Positions 1 to 7,592 of a stretch of 54,214 nt of DNA are shown here, piece after piece. Numbering within the stretch: the first letter of the stretch is position 1; every line of letters begins with the position of its first letter. Below the pieces are notes generated by a model, which was not told where the DNA came from, made no database searches, and saw only the letters and a program-made list of their open reading frames with translations. The stretch covers positions 1 through 54,214 of the forward strand of contig NZ_CALLVU010000140.1 in assembly GCF_938015485.1 (NCBI RefSeq). The letters run 5' to 3'. Source of the stretch: an uncultured Lachnoanaerobaculum sp. Lineage in GTDB: Bacteria; Bacillota; Clostridia; Lachnospirales; Lachnospiraceae. A program made the translations under genes and the position numbers.

Positions 1-168
1 ATTAATATTATACATCTTAAAATATTAAGTGTAAATCATGAATAAGTTTTACGAAACATTTATATTTATAATTATTATTTATAGCATTATACTACATCAG
101 TTGTTTATAAAGTATGTTGTCAAAATTATAACTATATAATAAGAATATAATTAACAAGAAGTTATTTT

Positions 169-200
169 TTGTAGTATTTAAGAATCAATTATGGTAGAAT
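169..200 (+). promoter_or_regulatory. candidate extended -10 promoter before the zinc-ribbon operon
   Basis: The first 249 bases hold no gene and are very AT-rich. A TAGAAT hexamer at 195-200, preceded by TG one base upstream, could be an extended -10 for the gene starting at 250. The best -35-like hexamer (TTGTAG, 169-174) is 20 bases away, which is longer than ideal, so this is tentative. Confidence 0.3.
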
Positions 201-249
201 TTACTGTATAAAAAAGATTCTATTACATATCAAGGAGGAAAATAATATT

Positions 250-909
250 ATGGCAAAATTCTGTGCAAATTGCGGAGCGCCTATGGAAGACGGAGATGTG
301 GTATGCGGACAATGCGGTACACCTGTTTCAAATGTCGTGAAGGATAAAAAAGAACAAAAGGCTACAGGTGAAGGAGGCAACAATAAGAAGCTTGGCATTG
401 CGGTTGCTGTAGGATGTGCTGTAGTTGTAATAGCTGTTATAGCGGTAATAGCAAATGTAATCGGTGGCGGATCAGGATATAAATCTACTTTGAACACGAT
501 GGTTAAGGCGATAAAGAACAATGACAGTACAACAATTGTATCCATATCAAGCAGCATAAGCGAAGATATTTACAAATCCGAGGATTATGACAAGATGATT
601 GACAGGTTCCTGGATAACAAGCTTGACAGCTATGAGGACAGAATAGACGGTGAGGTTAAAAAGATTACTTATGAGATAAAGGACAAGTCTGAAGTTACCG
701 ACAGGAAACTTGAAAAGTATAAGGATAAGCTTTCCGATGACTACAATGTAGATACAAACGGCATTACAAAGATGATAAAGATTGATAAACTAAAGCTTAC
801 CGTAAAGGGCAGAAAGAAGTCATCATCAGACAGTATTGAAGGTCTTTATCTTATTAAAGAAAACGGTAAGTGGACAATATTCTTTGATGATTATGGAATA
901 TTCAGATAG
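250..909 (+). CDS. zinc-ribbon single-pass membrane protein
   Basis: A 219-residue protein of unknown function. Residues 5-22 hold two CxxC pairs (CANC and CGQC) that form a zinc-ribbon of the zinc_ribbon_2 type common in Clostridia. A lysine-rich linker follows, then one hydrophobic segment at about residues 48-72. The remaining ~145 residues are charged and rich in Lys/Asp/Ser, presumably outside the membrane. A good ribosome binding site (AAGGAGG) sits about 12 bases before the ATG. The next gene starts 17 bases downstream and encodes the same layout, so the two are probably co-transcribed with the amidase that follows. No catalytic motif is visible. A role in envelope sensing or assembly is only a guess from the context. 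Confidence 0.85.
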   Translation: MAKFCANCGAPMEDGDVVCGQCGTPVSNVVKDKKEQKATGEGGNNKKLGIAVAVGCAVVVIAVIAVIANVIGGGSGYKSTLNTMVKAIKNNDSTTIVSISSSISEDIYKSEDYDKMIDRFLDNKLDSYEDRIDGEVKKITYEIKDKSEVTDRKLEKYKDKLSDDYNVDTNGITKMIKIDKLKLTVKGRKKSSSDSIEGLYLIKENGKWTIFFDDYGIFR

Positions 910-925
910 ATAAGGGAGAATAAGC

Positions 926-1771
926 ATGTTTTGTACAAAATGCGGGAAGCAGGTAAGAGAAGGACTCAAGTACTGCACAAACTGCGGAGCACCTATAAAG
1001 CAACATGAGAGCGGAGGTACAGGAGACCTGAGCAGGATTATACCGAGCAGTAAGGTAAATCTTAAAAAGGATGACGATACTACAAAGCCTACATCCGTTT
1101 CGCAGCCAAGCAACAGTATAAGTTTCAATACAGGAAATACCGAAGGAAATGCTCCTGTCAAAAAGTCTAAAAAGAATAAGGGGATTAAGATTGCAGTTAT
1201 TACAATACTTGGTATTATATTGGCACTTCTTTTGATTATCTTTGCACTTGTTCAGACCGGAGTTATCAGCATATCTGTAAGTGATAATGAGAAGCAGGAA
1301 AGCACAATTGATAAGAGCAAGTCGTCCAAAAGAGAGAAGGAAAAGGAGAGAAGGGCTAAGGAAAAAGAGAGTGAAAGCGAGAGTGAAAGTGAAGCGAATA
1401 CTATGCCTACTGTAGAACAGACCGAGCCTAATACCATGCCTACAGTAGCACAGACAGAAAGCGTTACGGTACCGAGTACAGTTGCAATGAACAGTGAGTT
1501 TATTTTGCCTGACAGCAGTACAAGGGTACTTGATAAGAGTGAGTTGGCAGGTTTTAGTGCCGAACAGTGCCGTCTTGCAAGAAATGAAATCTATGCAAAA
1601 CACGGAAGAATGTTTGATGATGCGGGATTGCAAAATTACTTCAACTCACGCAGCTGGTATCATGGAACTATACCGGCAGACAGATTCAGTGACACAATGC
1701 TTAGTGATATTGAGGTACAAAACAGAAATTTGATAATCGCATATGAAAAGGAGATGGGATATACAAAGTAA
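926..1771 (+). CDS. zinc-ribbon membrane protein with C-terminal YARHG domain
   Basis: 281 residues. The N-terminus carries a zinc-ribbon (CTKC and CTNC within residues 3-20). A transmembrane segment lies at about residues 88-112, followed by a low-complexity Lys/Glu/Ser stretch (about 125-155) and short repeats ending in EPNTMPTV-like units (about 155-180). The C-terminal ~75 residues match the YARHG domain, an extracellular module named for the motif seen here as YAKHGRMF. The YARHG domain is often found on surface proteins of Firmicutes beside peptidases and amidases, and here the next gene is a wall amidase starting 9 bases later. A wall-associated role is inferred. Biochemical function is unknown. 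Confidence 0.85.
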   Translation: MFCTKCGKQVREGLKYCTNCGAPIKQHESGGTGDLSRIIPSSKVNLKKDDDTTKPTSVSQPSNSISFNTGNTEGNAPVKKSKKNKGIKIAVITILGIILALLLIIFALVQTGVISISVSDNEKQESTIDKSKSSKREKEKERRAKEKESESESESEANTMPTVEQTEPNTMPTVAQTESVTVPSTVAMNSEFILPDSSTRVLDKSELAGFSAEQCRLARNEIYAKHGRMFDDAGLQNYFNSRSWYHGTIPADRFSDTMLSDIEVQNRNLIIAYEKEMGYTK

Positions 1772-1780
1772 GGAGGGGAT

Positions 1781-2791
1781 ATGAAAAAGAATAAGATGTA
1801 TCATTTAGTGTGCGGTATATTGGTTATATCGGCAGCGGCAAGTATAAGTGTCAGTGCAGGTACTGCAAAGAGGAAGGTAAAACCTGTTACAAGATATAAT
1901 ACTGCAGAAACAGCCGCCGCTGCACAGGCCGACACTCAGGCGCAGGAAAAGAAAACTCTTGTTGCCCAAAACGGAGTATATTATCTAAGTGAGAATTCAA
2001 AGTACAGACCGTATCTGTGGAAAAATGCAGATGGAAGTGCACCTGATTATAAGGCTTATGTATTTGAACCTAAGGTGTTCAACGGCCATACGGTATTTGT
2101 GGACCCGGGACATGGTGACAATTCGGCACCTGAAGCCAATCAAAAAAGAGAAAAATATTATCCGGTTGATGACTCGCTGCTAAAGAGTATGAAGACTTCC
2201 ATGGTAGGCGCTAAGGCATACGGGGTCGGCGTGGAGGCCAGAGACAGCAAAAATGTCTATGACAAAATAGAGACGGAGCCTGAGTTCAGTCTTAAGGTGG
2301 CACTGAAATTAAAGGACTTGCTTATAAATAACGGGTACCGTGTTGTTATGAGCAGAACGGATTTCAATCAAAATATTTCAAACGGTGCCAGAAGTGCTAT
2401 AGCAGGTGAGACCTCTGATATAATGGTATCAATTCACTCAAATACCGGTAAAAACTCAGGTACTCTAAGCTTCTATCCGGGAGACAGTGACTATATATCA
2501 GGCAGTACTTATCCGGGATATACAAATATAATGGGACTGACAAAGTCAAATATTGAGTTGTCAAAGAAGCTTGCCGAAAATATGGAAAGTAATATTACGA
2601 TGACTACAGGTTTAAAGAATAAGGGAACACATTCGGCGGTTCTTAGAATATTCTCATATTCATCCATTCCTACCTGTCTGGTGGAAGTAGGATTTGCCGA
2701 CAATGCTACAGACGCCAAGATACTTTCAACAAAGAAGGATGCTATTGCAACTTCTATGGCAAGTGCAATAGATCAGTATTTTAACAAGTAG
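1781..2791 (+). CDS. N-acetylmuramoyl-L-alanine amidase (Amidase_3 family), secreted
   Basis: 336 residues with an N-terminal signal peptide (about residues 1-27, ending in VSAG). The catalytic domain occupies roughly residues 103-333. Zinc-site motifs are visible: VDPGHG (first His) at about 107-112, the SIHSN motif (third ligand) at about 217-221, and the EVGF catalytic Glu motif at about 305-308. These are hallmarks of the AmiC/CwlM type that cuts the amide bond between MurNAc and L-Ala in peptidoglycan. About 75 residues between signal peptide and catalytic domain have no recognised domain. A ribosome binding site AGGAGGGG lies 5 bases before the ATG. It is third in a probable operon with two zinc-ribbon proteins, suggesting a wall-remodelling unit. 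Confidence 0.93.
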   Translation: MKKNKMYHLVCGILVISAAASISVSAGTAKRKVKPVTRYNTAETAAAAQADTQAQEKKTLVAQNGVYYLSENSKYRPYLWKNADGSAPDYKAYVFEPKVFNGHTVFVDPGHGDNSAPEANQKREKYYPVDDSLLKSMKTSMVGAKAYGVGVEARDSKNVYDKIETEPEFSLKVALKLKDLLINNGYRVVMSRTDFNQNISNGARSAIAGETSDIMVSIHSNTGKNSGTLSFYPGDSDYISGSTYPGYTNIMGLTKSNIELSKKLAENMESNITMTTGLKNKGTHSAVLRIFSYSSIPTCLVEVGFADNATDAKILSTKKDAIATSMASAIDQYFNK

Positions 2792-2908
2792 CAAAGAACT
2801 TTATGAAAATGAAAAGAGTGATAATAAAACCACAGATCGAGATATGTAACAGACAACGCAGATACAGCCTAAGCATTGGCAAGTTATATTGATGCGTGTT
2901 GATTTTAC

Positions 2909-2931
2909 AGTGAGGTATTTGGTACCTCACT
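2909..2931 (+). terminator. perfect hairpin between amidase and DUF5050 gene
   Basis: An 8-9 bp perfect inverted repeat (GTGAGGTA / TACCTCAC, loop TTTGG) is followed by an A/T-rich but not T-only tail. It may terminate the upstream operon or lie in the 5' leader of the next gene, whose ATG is 25 bases away. The rest of 2792-2908 shows nothing convincing. Confidence 0.5.
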
Positions 2932-2955
2932 ATATTTAAATATTTTGGAGTATAT

Positions 2956-4710
2956 ATGAAAAAGAGTTTGAGTGCTGTAATAGCTTCGGTTATTGTATGT
3001 ATGATATTTTCCGCTTGTGGAATAAGCAAAAAGGATAAAAAAGAAACGACAGTTGAGGAAACAACCATAAAAGAAGAGACCAAAGAGAGCAAGGAAGCGG
3101 TTGCCAAGGCTGTAGAGATGAAGAATACAGCTGTAAATGACGGAAACCTTGTCGGAAATATGGTCTGCTACGGAAGAATGGTAAACAATAAGGATGAGTA
3201 TTATTTCAGAAATCCGAAGGATCAGGAGAGAATATATTCGGTGGATATGGCAGGCAATGTAAAGAAGATATCCGGAGATATATTTATGAAGGATATGCAT
3301 ATGCTGGACGGTGTTATCTACTATGCGAATACAACTGTAGGAGATCAAAAAGATACAAACTTTACAGACAGAAATCTGTATAAGTATTCCACATATACCG
3401 GAGAGAATACAAAACTTACAGATCTCGGATTCGGAACAGGTGATGACAGTTGGTTAAGCTTTGAAAGTTTGGTGGATAATTATTGTTATTTCAGCTATTC
3501 AAACGGTGCAGACGGCATCTATCATATAGCAAGGGTAAAAACGGACGGAAGTGATTTGACTGAGCTTTTTACAATACCTGCCGGACAAAACGTGGGAAAT
3601 CCTAATGTCAGTGTAGTGGACAGAAAATATGTGTATTTCTTGAGTAAAGACGGACTTAATTGTTATGATATGGAGTCGAAGCAAAATAAAATAGCTATAC
3701 CGAATTTTGATTGCCAAAACTATTTTATTTATGACGGAACGATTTATTATACAGAGGAAGATCCGTACCTTAGAAGCTGTGATTTGAGCGGAGGCAATCA
3801 AAGAACGGTATATGACGGTTCAAAGCTTGGGTTTAATGCTGACAGCATACAGTTTAATATTTACAATAATACTTTATATGCACTTATAAAGTCATATGCT
3901 CAACACATGGGTTCGTTAAAGAGAATGAACCTTGACGGAAGCAATGTAGCAGATATTGCAGAAGATATTAAGTGGTTTAATATTGTAAACGGGAATGTAT
4001 TCTTAAGATACTGGGATGGAAAGAGTAAACCTGATACTGAACTGTACACCTACAATATCGCGGCTAATACTCCGATAGGTCAGTTGGTAAACTTTGATGC
4101 GGCTATGGCAAATGCAAAGCCTGAGGTATCTACACAAAATACACAGTCAAGCAGTTCACAAAAAGATGATGAGTATTATCTGGAGAAATATGCACCGGTA
4201 ATAAATGAATATAGAAGTGAAATATTAGCTAATGATGGTGGTAAAACTACAGCTAAGGTACCTGAAAGCTCTGATAAATATGGCTTTTATGATATAAATG
4301 GAAACGGAAGCAAAGAAATGCTGATAACATCCGAATATTTTTCATCTTGCTTATATCTGTATACATTACATAATGATTCTCCGGAGTTGATCGGAACATA
4401 TGGTATAAGGAGAATGGGTAGAGATATTATGGAGGGAGGATATATTTATGAATATATATATGAGGGAACAAAGGATAGCTATAATATATATAAGCTAGAT
4501 GATAGAGATAACCTTGTGGCAATATCATTAGTATCAAAAGAACATAAATTTCAAGAAAACGGAATGGAAACATACATATATACGATAAATAACACAGAAG
4601 TATCTAGGGATGATTTTGATAATTTTTGCCGAAAATATGGTATTGATGAGGAATCCGGAGTATCAAGTAAAGCTATAACCGGTAAATATCCTGGAACCAG
4701 AAGTTTTTAG
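2956..4710 (+). CDS. DUF5050-type beta-propeller-like lipoprotein
   Basis: 584 residues. A lipoprotein signal ends in a lipobox reading IFSAC, with the Cys at about residue 21. A Lys/Glu/Thr-rich spacer leads to repeated blades of about 45 residues between roughly residues 50 and 380. Each has patterns such as YYxN, IYSVD, NLYKY, IYYTEEDPYLRSCDLSGGNQ, typical of DUF5050, a WD40/Kelch-like propeller found on clostridial surface proteins. After a Ser/Gln linker (about 395-402) comes a different C-terminal domain with a YDINGNGSKEML motif (about 447-458), reminiscent of the calcium-loop-like DINGDG repeats in secreted proteins. The last third is visibly more AT-rich than the first two. Substrate is unknown and ligand binding at the surface is inferred. 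Confidence 0.8.
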   Translation: MKKSLSAVIASVIVCMIFSACGISKKDKKETTVEETTIKEETKESKEAVAKAVEMKNTAVNDGNLVGNMVCYGRMVNNKDEYYFRNPKDQERIYSVDMAGNVKKISGDIFMKDMHMLDGVIYYANTTVGDQKDTNFTDRNLYKYSTYTGENTKLTDLGFGTGDDSWLSFESLVDNYCYFSYSNGADGIYHIARVKTDGSDLTELFTIPAGQNVGNPNVSVVDRKYVYFLSKDGLNCYDMESKQNKIAIPNFDCQNYFIYDGTIYYTEEDPYLRSCDLSGGNQRTVYDGSKLGFNADSIQFNIYNNTLYALIKSYAQHMGSLKRMNLDGSNVADIAEDIKWFNIVNGNVFLRYWDGKSKPDTELYTYNIAANTPIGQLVNFDAAMANAKPEVSTQNTQSSSSQKDDEYYLEKYAPVINEYRSEILANDGGKTTAKVPESSDKYGFYDINGNGSKEMLITSEYFSSCLYLYTLHNDSPELIGTYGIRRMGRDIMEGGYIYEYIYEGTKDSYNIYKLDDRDNLVAISLVSKEHKFQENGMETYIYTINNTEVSRDDFDNFCRKYGIDEESGVSSKAITGKYPGTRSF

Positions 4711-5006
4711 ATATTAGTAGATTATGGAAGAATATTTGCTAATTTGGAGAATAGTTACGGTGAATAGTTTACACTACGATGTGTTTTGATAGCCACAGAG
4801 ATGAACTCTATTTTTGCAGGTATTAATGCAGGAAAGCTTATTTATGTCATAAGCACAAAATCAGTAGATAAAGTAATTAAGATAGCAATATGAGTTTTAA
4901 AGATTTTTAAAAGTTTGTATAAACACATAGAATAGTATAAAGGTCGTATATATTGAATCGGTATATATATATTGGTATATACTTACTTTGAAAGGACGGT
5001 GATTTT
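4711..5006. other. AT-rich intergenic stretch with no supported gene
   Basis: About 296 bases between the DUF5050 lipoprotein and the vapB-like gene. It contains only short open frames. One of 30 codons starts at 4801 and reads like a protein fragment but resembles nothing I recognise. The 3' end carries the GTATATA repeats listed separately. It may be decayed coding sequence. Confidence 0.5.
4946..4982. promoter_or_regulatory. candidate antitoxin operator (three GTATATA repeats)
   Basis: Three copies of GTATATA begin at 4946, 4961 and 4975, spaced 15 and 14 bases. The last is the perfect palindrome GTATATAC. They end 24 bases before the start of a VapB/AbrB-like antitoxin gene. Antitoxins of this class commonly bind inverted AT-rich repeats over their own promoter, so an autoregulatory operator is a reasonable inference. 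Confidence 0.35.
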
Positions 5007-5201
5007 ATGTTAGCGGCAAAAGTTTTTGAAAATGGTAGAAGCCGGGCGTTAAGATTGCCTAAGGAGTATAGATTTCATTGTGATGAAGTGATGGTAAATA
5101 AAACTGGTGATTTAGTGATTCTGTTGCCTAAAAACAGCAAGTGGGATTCCTTTATTACAGTTATAGATATGTTTTCAGACGACTTTATGATTGACAGATA
5201 A
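5007..5201 (+). CDS. VapB-like antitoxin (AbrB/SpoVT fold), without a toxin gene
   Basis: 64 residues. The first ~45 match the swapped-hairpin AbrB/VapB DNA-binding fold: AKVFENGRSRALRLPKEYR followed by a short hydrophobic strand pair (DEVMVNKTGDLVILLPK). The C-terminal part (FITVIDMFSDDFMIDR) looks like the toxin-binding tail of VapB antitoxins, which wraps around a VapC PIN nuclease. A ribosome binding site GAAAGGACGG precedes the ATG. No vapC follows: the next 170 bases hold stops in all frames, a promoter and the rimP hairpin. This is therefore an orphan, perhaps a remnant of a toxin-antitoxin pair or an antitoxin acting on a VapC elsewhere. Confidence 0.8.
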   Translation: MLAAKVFENGRSRALRLPKEYRFHCDEVMVNKTGDLVILLPKNSKWDSFITVIDMFSDDFMIDR

Positions 5202-5276
5202 GATAAAGAGTTCACAAGAGTTCCCGATTTAGAAGTGTGTAATTGGGTCAAGTAAGCATGGAATATGATTTCCCCC

Positions 5277-5305
5277 TTGCATTTATGTAAGAAATGTGCT
5301 ATAGT
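5277..5305 (+). promoter_or_regulatory. promoter of the rimP-nusA-infB operon
   Basis: TTGCAT (5277-5282), a 17-base spacer, then TATAGT (5300-5305) with an upstream TGC giving an extended -10. Transcription would start near 5312, about 15 bases before the hairpin that precedes rimP. Confidence 0.6.
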
Positions 5306-5326
5306 GATTAAAATATGTTTGACAGG

Positions 5327-5353
5327 AAAGTGGGCCGGTGGGTCCACTTTTTT
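5327..5353 (+). terminator. terminator-like hairpin in the rimP leader (possible attenuator)
   Basis: A 10 bp stem (AAAGTGGGCC / GGTCCACTTT, one G-U pair, loop GGTG) runs into a six-T tract at 5348-5353. This is the shape of an intrinsic terminator, but it lies between the operon promoter and the rimP start, 21 bases before the ATG. It could therefore act as an attenuator for the whole operon. Since NusA itself affects pausing and termination, feedback by NusA is a plausible inference, not something shown here. Confidence 0.65.
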
Positions 5354-5373
5354 ATGCATATGAAAGGATAGAA

Positions 5374-5838
5374 ATGAGCAAAAGTGAAACTTATGTAAAA
5401 AGAACGGAAGAGTTCTTAGAAAAACTGAGCGGTGAGCTTGAATTTGAGGTGGTGGATGTCGAATTTGTCAAAGAAGCCGGAGAATACTACCTAAGGGCAT
5501 ACTGCGATATGGAAGGCGGCATAGGGATAGAAGACTGTGCCGAGATTTCAAGGCGTCTTAGCGATTGGCTGGATGAGAATGATTTTATTGACGAGGGATA
5601 TATTCTGGAGGTTTCTTCACCGGGACTTGGAAGAGCCCTGAAAAAGGATAAGGATTTTCTAAGAGAACTTGGGAAGGAAGTTGAGCTGAAGCTCTATAAG
5701 CCAAGGGAAGGTGTGAAAGATTTCGAAGGAGTATTAAAGTCATTTGACGGCGAAAATATAACAATAGAAACAGAAGATAAAGATGAAGTCTTTACAAAAA
5801 AAGAAATCGCAAATATCAGATTGAAAATAGATTTTTAA
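5374..5838 (+). CDS. rimP: ribosome maturation factor RimP
   Basis: 154 residues from the chosen ATG at 5374, preceded by GAAAGGA. An in-frame GTG at 5338 lies inside the leader hairpin and is unlikely. RimP helps assemble the 30S subunit. Family signatures are visible: an N-terminal alpha/beta domain with VVDVEFVKEAGEYYLR, the DCAEISRRL helix, and the very conserved EVSSPGLGRALK motif. A C-terminal SH3-like beta domain contains GVLKSFDGENITIE. It is the first gene of the nusA operon, the usual order in Firmicutes, and nusA begins 18 bases after it. Confidence 0.96.
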   Translation: MSKSETYVKRTEEFLEKLSGELEFEVVDVEFVKEAGEYYLRAYCDMEGGIGIEDCAEISRRLSDWLDENDFIDEGYILEVSSPGLGRALKKDKDFLRELGKEVELKLYKPREGVKDFEGVLKSFDGENITIETEDKDEVFTKKEIANIRLKIDF

Positions 5839-5856
5839 CGGAGGATAATACAAAGG

Positions 5857-7035
5857 ATGAATAAGGAATTACTTGAGGCGCTTGATCTCTTGGAAAAAGA
5901 AAAAAATATCAGTAAGGCTGCAATATTAGAGGCAATTGAGAACTCATTGATCTCTGCATGTAAGAACAATTTCGGAACTGCGGACAATGTAAAGGTAAGT
6001 GTAAATCCGAATACATGTGACTACTCCATAATACAGAGTAAGGAAGTTGTGGAAAGTCTGGGCAATAAGCCAAGCCTTGACGATAAGGCTACAAAAATAT
6101 CACTTGCTGAAGCCAGAATGAAAAATCCGAATCTGAGTGTGGGAGATATAGTGCTTGTACCTGTTATTTCAAAAGAATTCGGAAGAATAGCGGCAGGAGT
6201 GGCAAAGAATGTTATTTTGCAAAAAATAAGAGAAGAAGAAAGAAAAGTGATCTTCAACGACTACTATATGAAGGAAAGAGATATAGTAAGCGGTGTTGTT
6301 ACCAGATTTATGGGTAAGAATGTAGCAATAAATCTTGGCAAGATAGATGCTGTGCTTGCCGAAAGTGAGCAGGTAAAAGGTGAAGAATTAAAGCTTGGAG
6401 ACAGATTGAAGGTATTTGTACTTGAGGTAAAGGACAATCCTAAGGGTCCGAGAATATCGGTATCAAGAACACATCCTGAGTTTGTAAAGAGACTCTTTGA
6501 GTCTGAAGTGCCTGAGATCAGAGACGGAGTGGTTGAAATAAAGTCAATAGCAAGAGAAGCAGGTTCAAGAACAAAGATTGCGGTATGCAGCAATGAGCCT
6601 GATATAGATCCTGTAGGAGCCTGTGTAGGTGTGGATGGTGTCAGAGTAAACGCTGTGGTTGATGAACTTAGAGGCGAAAAAGTGGATATAGTAAACTGGG
6701 ATGACAATCCTGCATACCTTATCGAGAATGCGCTTTCACCGGCAAAGGTTATTGCGGTTGTAGCGGATGAAGAGACAAAGGAAGCGGATGTAATAGTTCC
6801 CGACTACCAGCTTTCACTTGCGATAGGTAAGGAAGGTCAAAACGCCAGACTTGCCGCCAGACTTACAGGATATAAGATAGATATAAAGAGTGAAAGTCAG
6901 GCAAGAGAGCTTGGAGTATTTGATTCATTAGACGGAAATGAAGATATGTCTGCAGATAGTGAAGATTACACAGATGCGGATAACGATGAGGATGCTGAGG
7001 CAGAAACAGAAAATGGCAACGATATTGAAGAATAA
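5857..7035 (+). CDS. nusA: transcription termination/antitermination factor NusA
   Basis: 392 residues, a normal length for Firmicutes NusA without the C-terminal acidic repeats of E. coli. Domains in order are an RNA polymerase-binding N-terminal domain (about 1-125), an S1 RNA-binding domain (about 135-200, with the GVVTRFMGKNVAINLG strand pattern), and two KH domains (about 205-345) containing the signatures GACVGVDGVR and LAIGKEGQNARLAARL. It ends in an acidic tail rich in Asp/Glu (about 355-392). The Shine-Dalgarno ACGGAGG lies 13 bases upstream. The 3' end overlaps ylxR by 23 bases. Confidence 0.97.
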   Translation: MNKELLEALDLLEKEKNISKAAILEAIENSLISACKNNFGTADNVKVSVNPNTCDYSIIQSKEVVESLGNKPSLDDKATKISLAEARMKNPNLSVGDIVLVPVISKEFGRIAAGVAKNVILQKIREEERKVIFNDYYMKERDIVSGVVTRFMGKNVAINLGKIDAVLAESEQVKGEELKLGDRLKVFVLEVKDNPKGPRISVSRTHPEFVKRLFESEVPEIRDGVVEIKSIAREAGSRTKIAVCSNEPDIDPVGACVGVDGVRVNAVVDELRGEKVDIVNWDDNPAYLIENALSPAKVIAVVADEETKEADVIVPDYQLSLAIGKEGQNARLAARLTGYKIDIKSESQARELGVFDSLDGNEDMSADSEDYTDADNDEDAEAETENGNDIEE

Positions 7036-7297
7036 AGTACCTCAAAGAAAATGTATCGGATGTAATGAGTCAAAGCCTAAAAAAGAATTGATCAGAATAG
7101 TAAAGACACCTGAGGGAGAGATGCTTGTAGATGATACCGGCAGAGCAAACGGCAGAGGAGCATATATATGCAATAACCCGGAATGTCTGCAAAAAGCTAT
7201 AAAAACCAAAGGATTAAACAGAGCATTTAAAATGAATGTAGATACGGATGTTTTGATAAAGCTTAGTGAGGAGATGGCAAAGCTTGGCAAGAGATAA
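7013..7297 (+). CDS. ylxR: YlxR family RNA-binding protein
   Basis: 94 residues from the ATG at 7013, which lies inside the end of nusA. The YlxR/DUF448 signature is clear: PQRKCIGC near the N-terminus, the DDTGRANGRGAYIC motif in the middle, and a Leu/Lys-rich C-terminal helix. YlxR proteins are small basic nucleic-acid-binding proteins encoded between nusA and infB in most Firmicutes. They have been linked to RNase P and to transcription regulation, but the role in this organism is not evident from the sequence. An upstream in-frame ATG would add 25 residues that lie within nusA and do not look like family sequence, so the short start is preferred. Confidence 0.92.
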   Translation: MATILKNKVPQRKCIGCNESKPKKELIRIVKTPEGEMLVDDTGRANGRGAYICNNPECLQKAIKTKGLNRAFKMNVDTDVLIKLSEEMAKLGKR

Positions 7298-7589
7298 GGT
7301 ATTGAGTTTGATAGGACTTGCAATGAAAGCAGGTCAGGTGGTGTCTGGAGAGTTTTCAGTGGAAAAATGTATAAAGTCGGGTAAGGCGAAACTTGTCATA
7401 ATAGCGACTGATGCATCTGAAAACACGAAAAAGAAATTTGAAGATAAGTGTAAATTTTATCATATTCCAATGATAATATATTCCACAAAGGAAACTTTGG
7501 GGACGGCTTTAGGCAAAGGGCTTAGATCATCAATAACATTGACTGAGGACGGATTTAAAAATGCAATATTAAAAATCACGGAGGAATGA
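7284..7589 (+). CDS. ylxQ: L7Ae/L30e-type ribosomal protein YlxQ
   Basis: About 101 residues. The fold is that of the L7Ae family of kink-turn RNA-binding proteins: KVLSLIGLAMKAGQVVSGE at the N-terminus, then AKLVIIATDAS, and a GTALGKG loop typical of YlxQ/YbxF. The start is uncertain. TTG at 7284 is favoured because it follows a GAGGAGA Shine-Dalgarno at suitable spacing and matches the family length. GTG at 7266 is the alternative. It overlaps the end of ylxR by 14 bases, consistent with translational coupling. infB begins 3 bases after its stop. Confidence 0.85.
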   Translation: MARDKVLSLIGLAMKAGQVVSGEFSVEKCIKSGKAKLVIIATDASENTKKKFEDKCKFYHIPMIIYSTKETLGTALGKGLRSSITLTEDGFKNAILKITEE

Positions 7590-7592
7590 TAA

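Noticed and set aside
201..557. 118-codon minus-strand frame over the first zinc-ribbon gene
   Set aside because: Low-complexity Thr/Ala/Ile product, opposite a gene with clear zinc motifs.
2803..2892. 29-codon ORF after the amidase (MKMKRVIIKPQIEICN...)
   Set aside because: No proper ribosome binding site and no recognisable family; probably chance.
4801..4893. 30-codon ORF before the VapB-like gene
   Set aside because: Reads like protein but lacks a Shine-Dalgarno and any match I know; kept only as part of the intergenic note.
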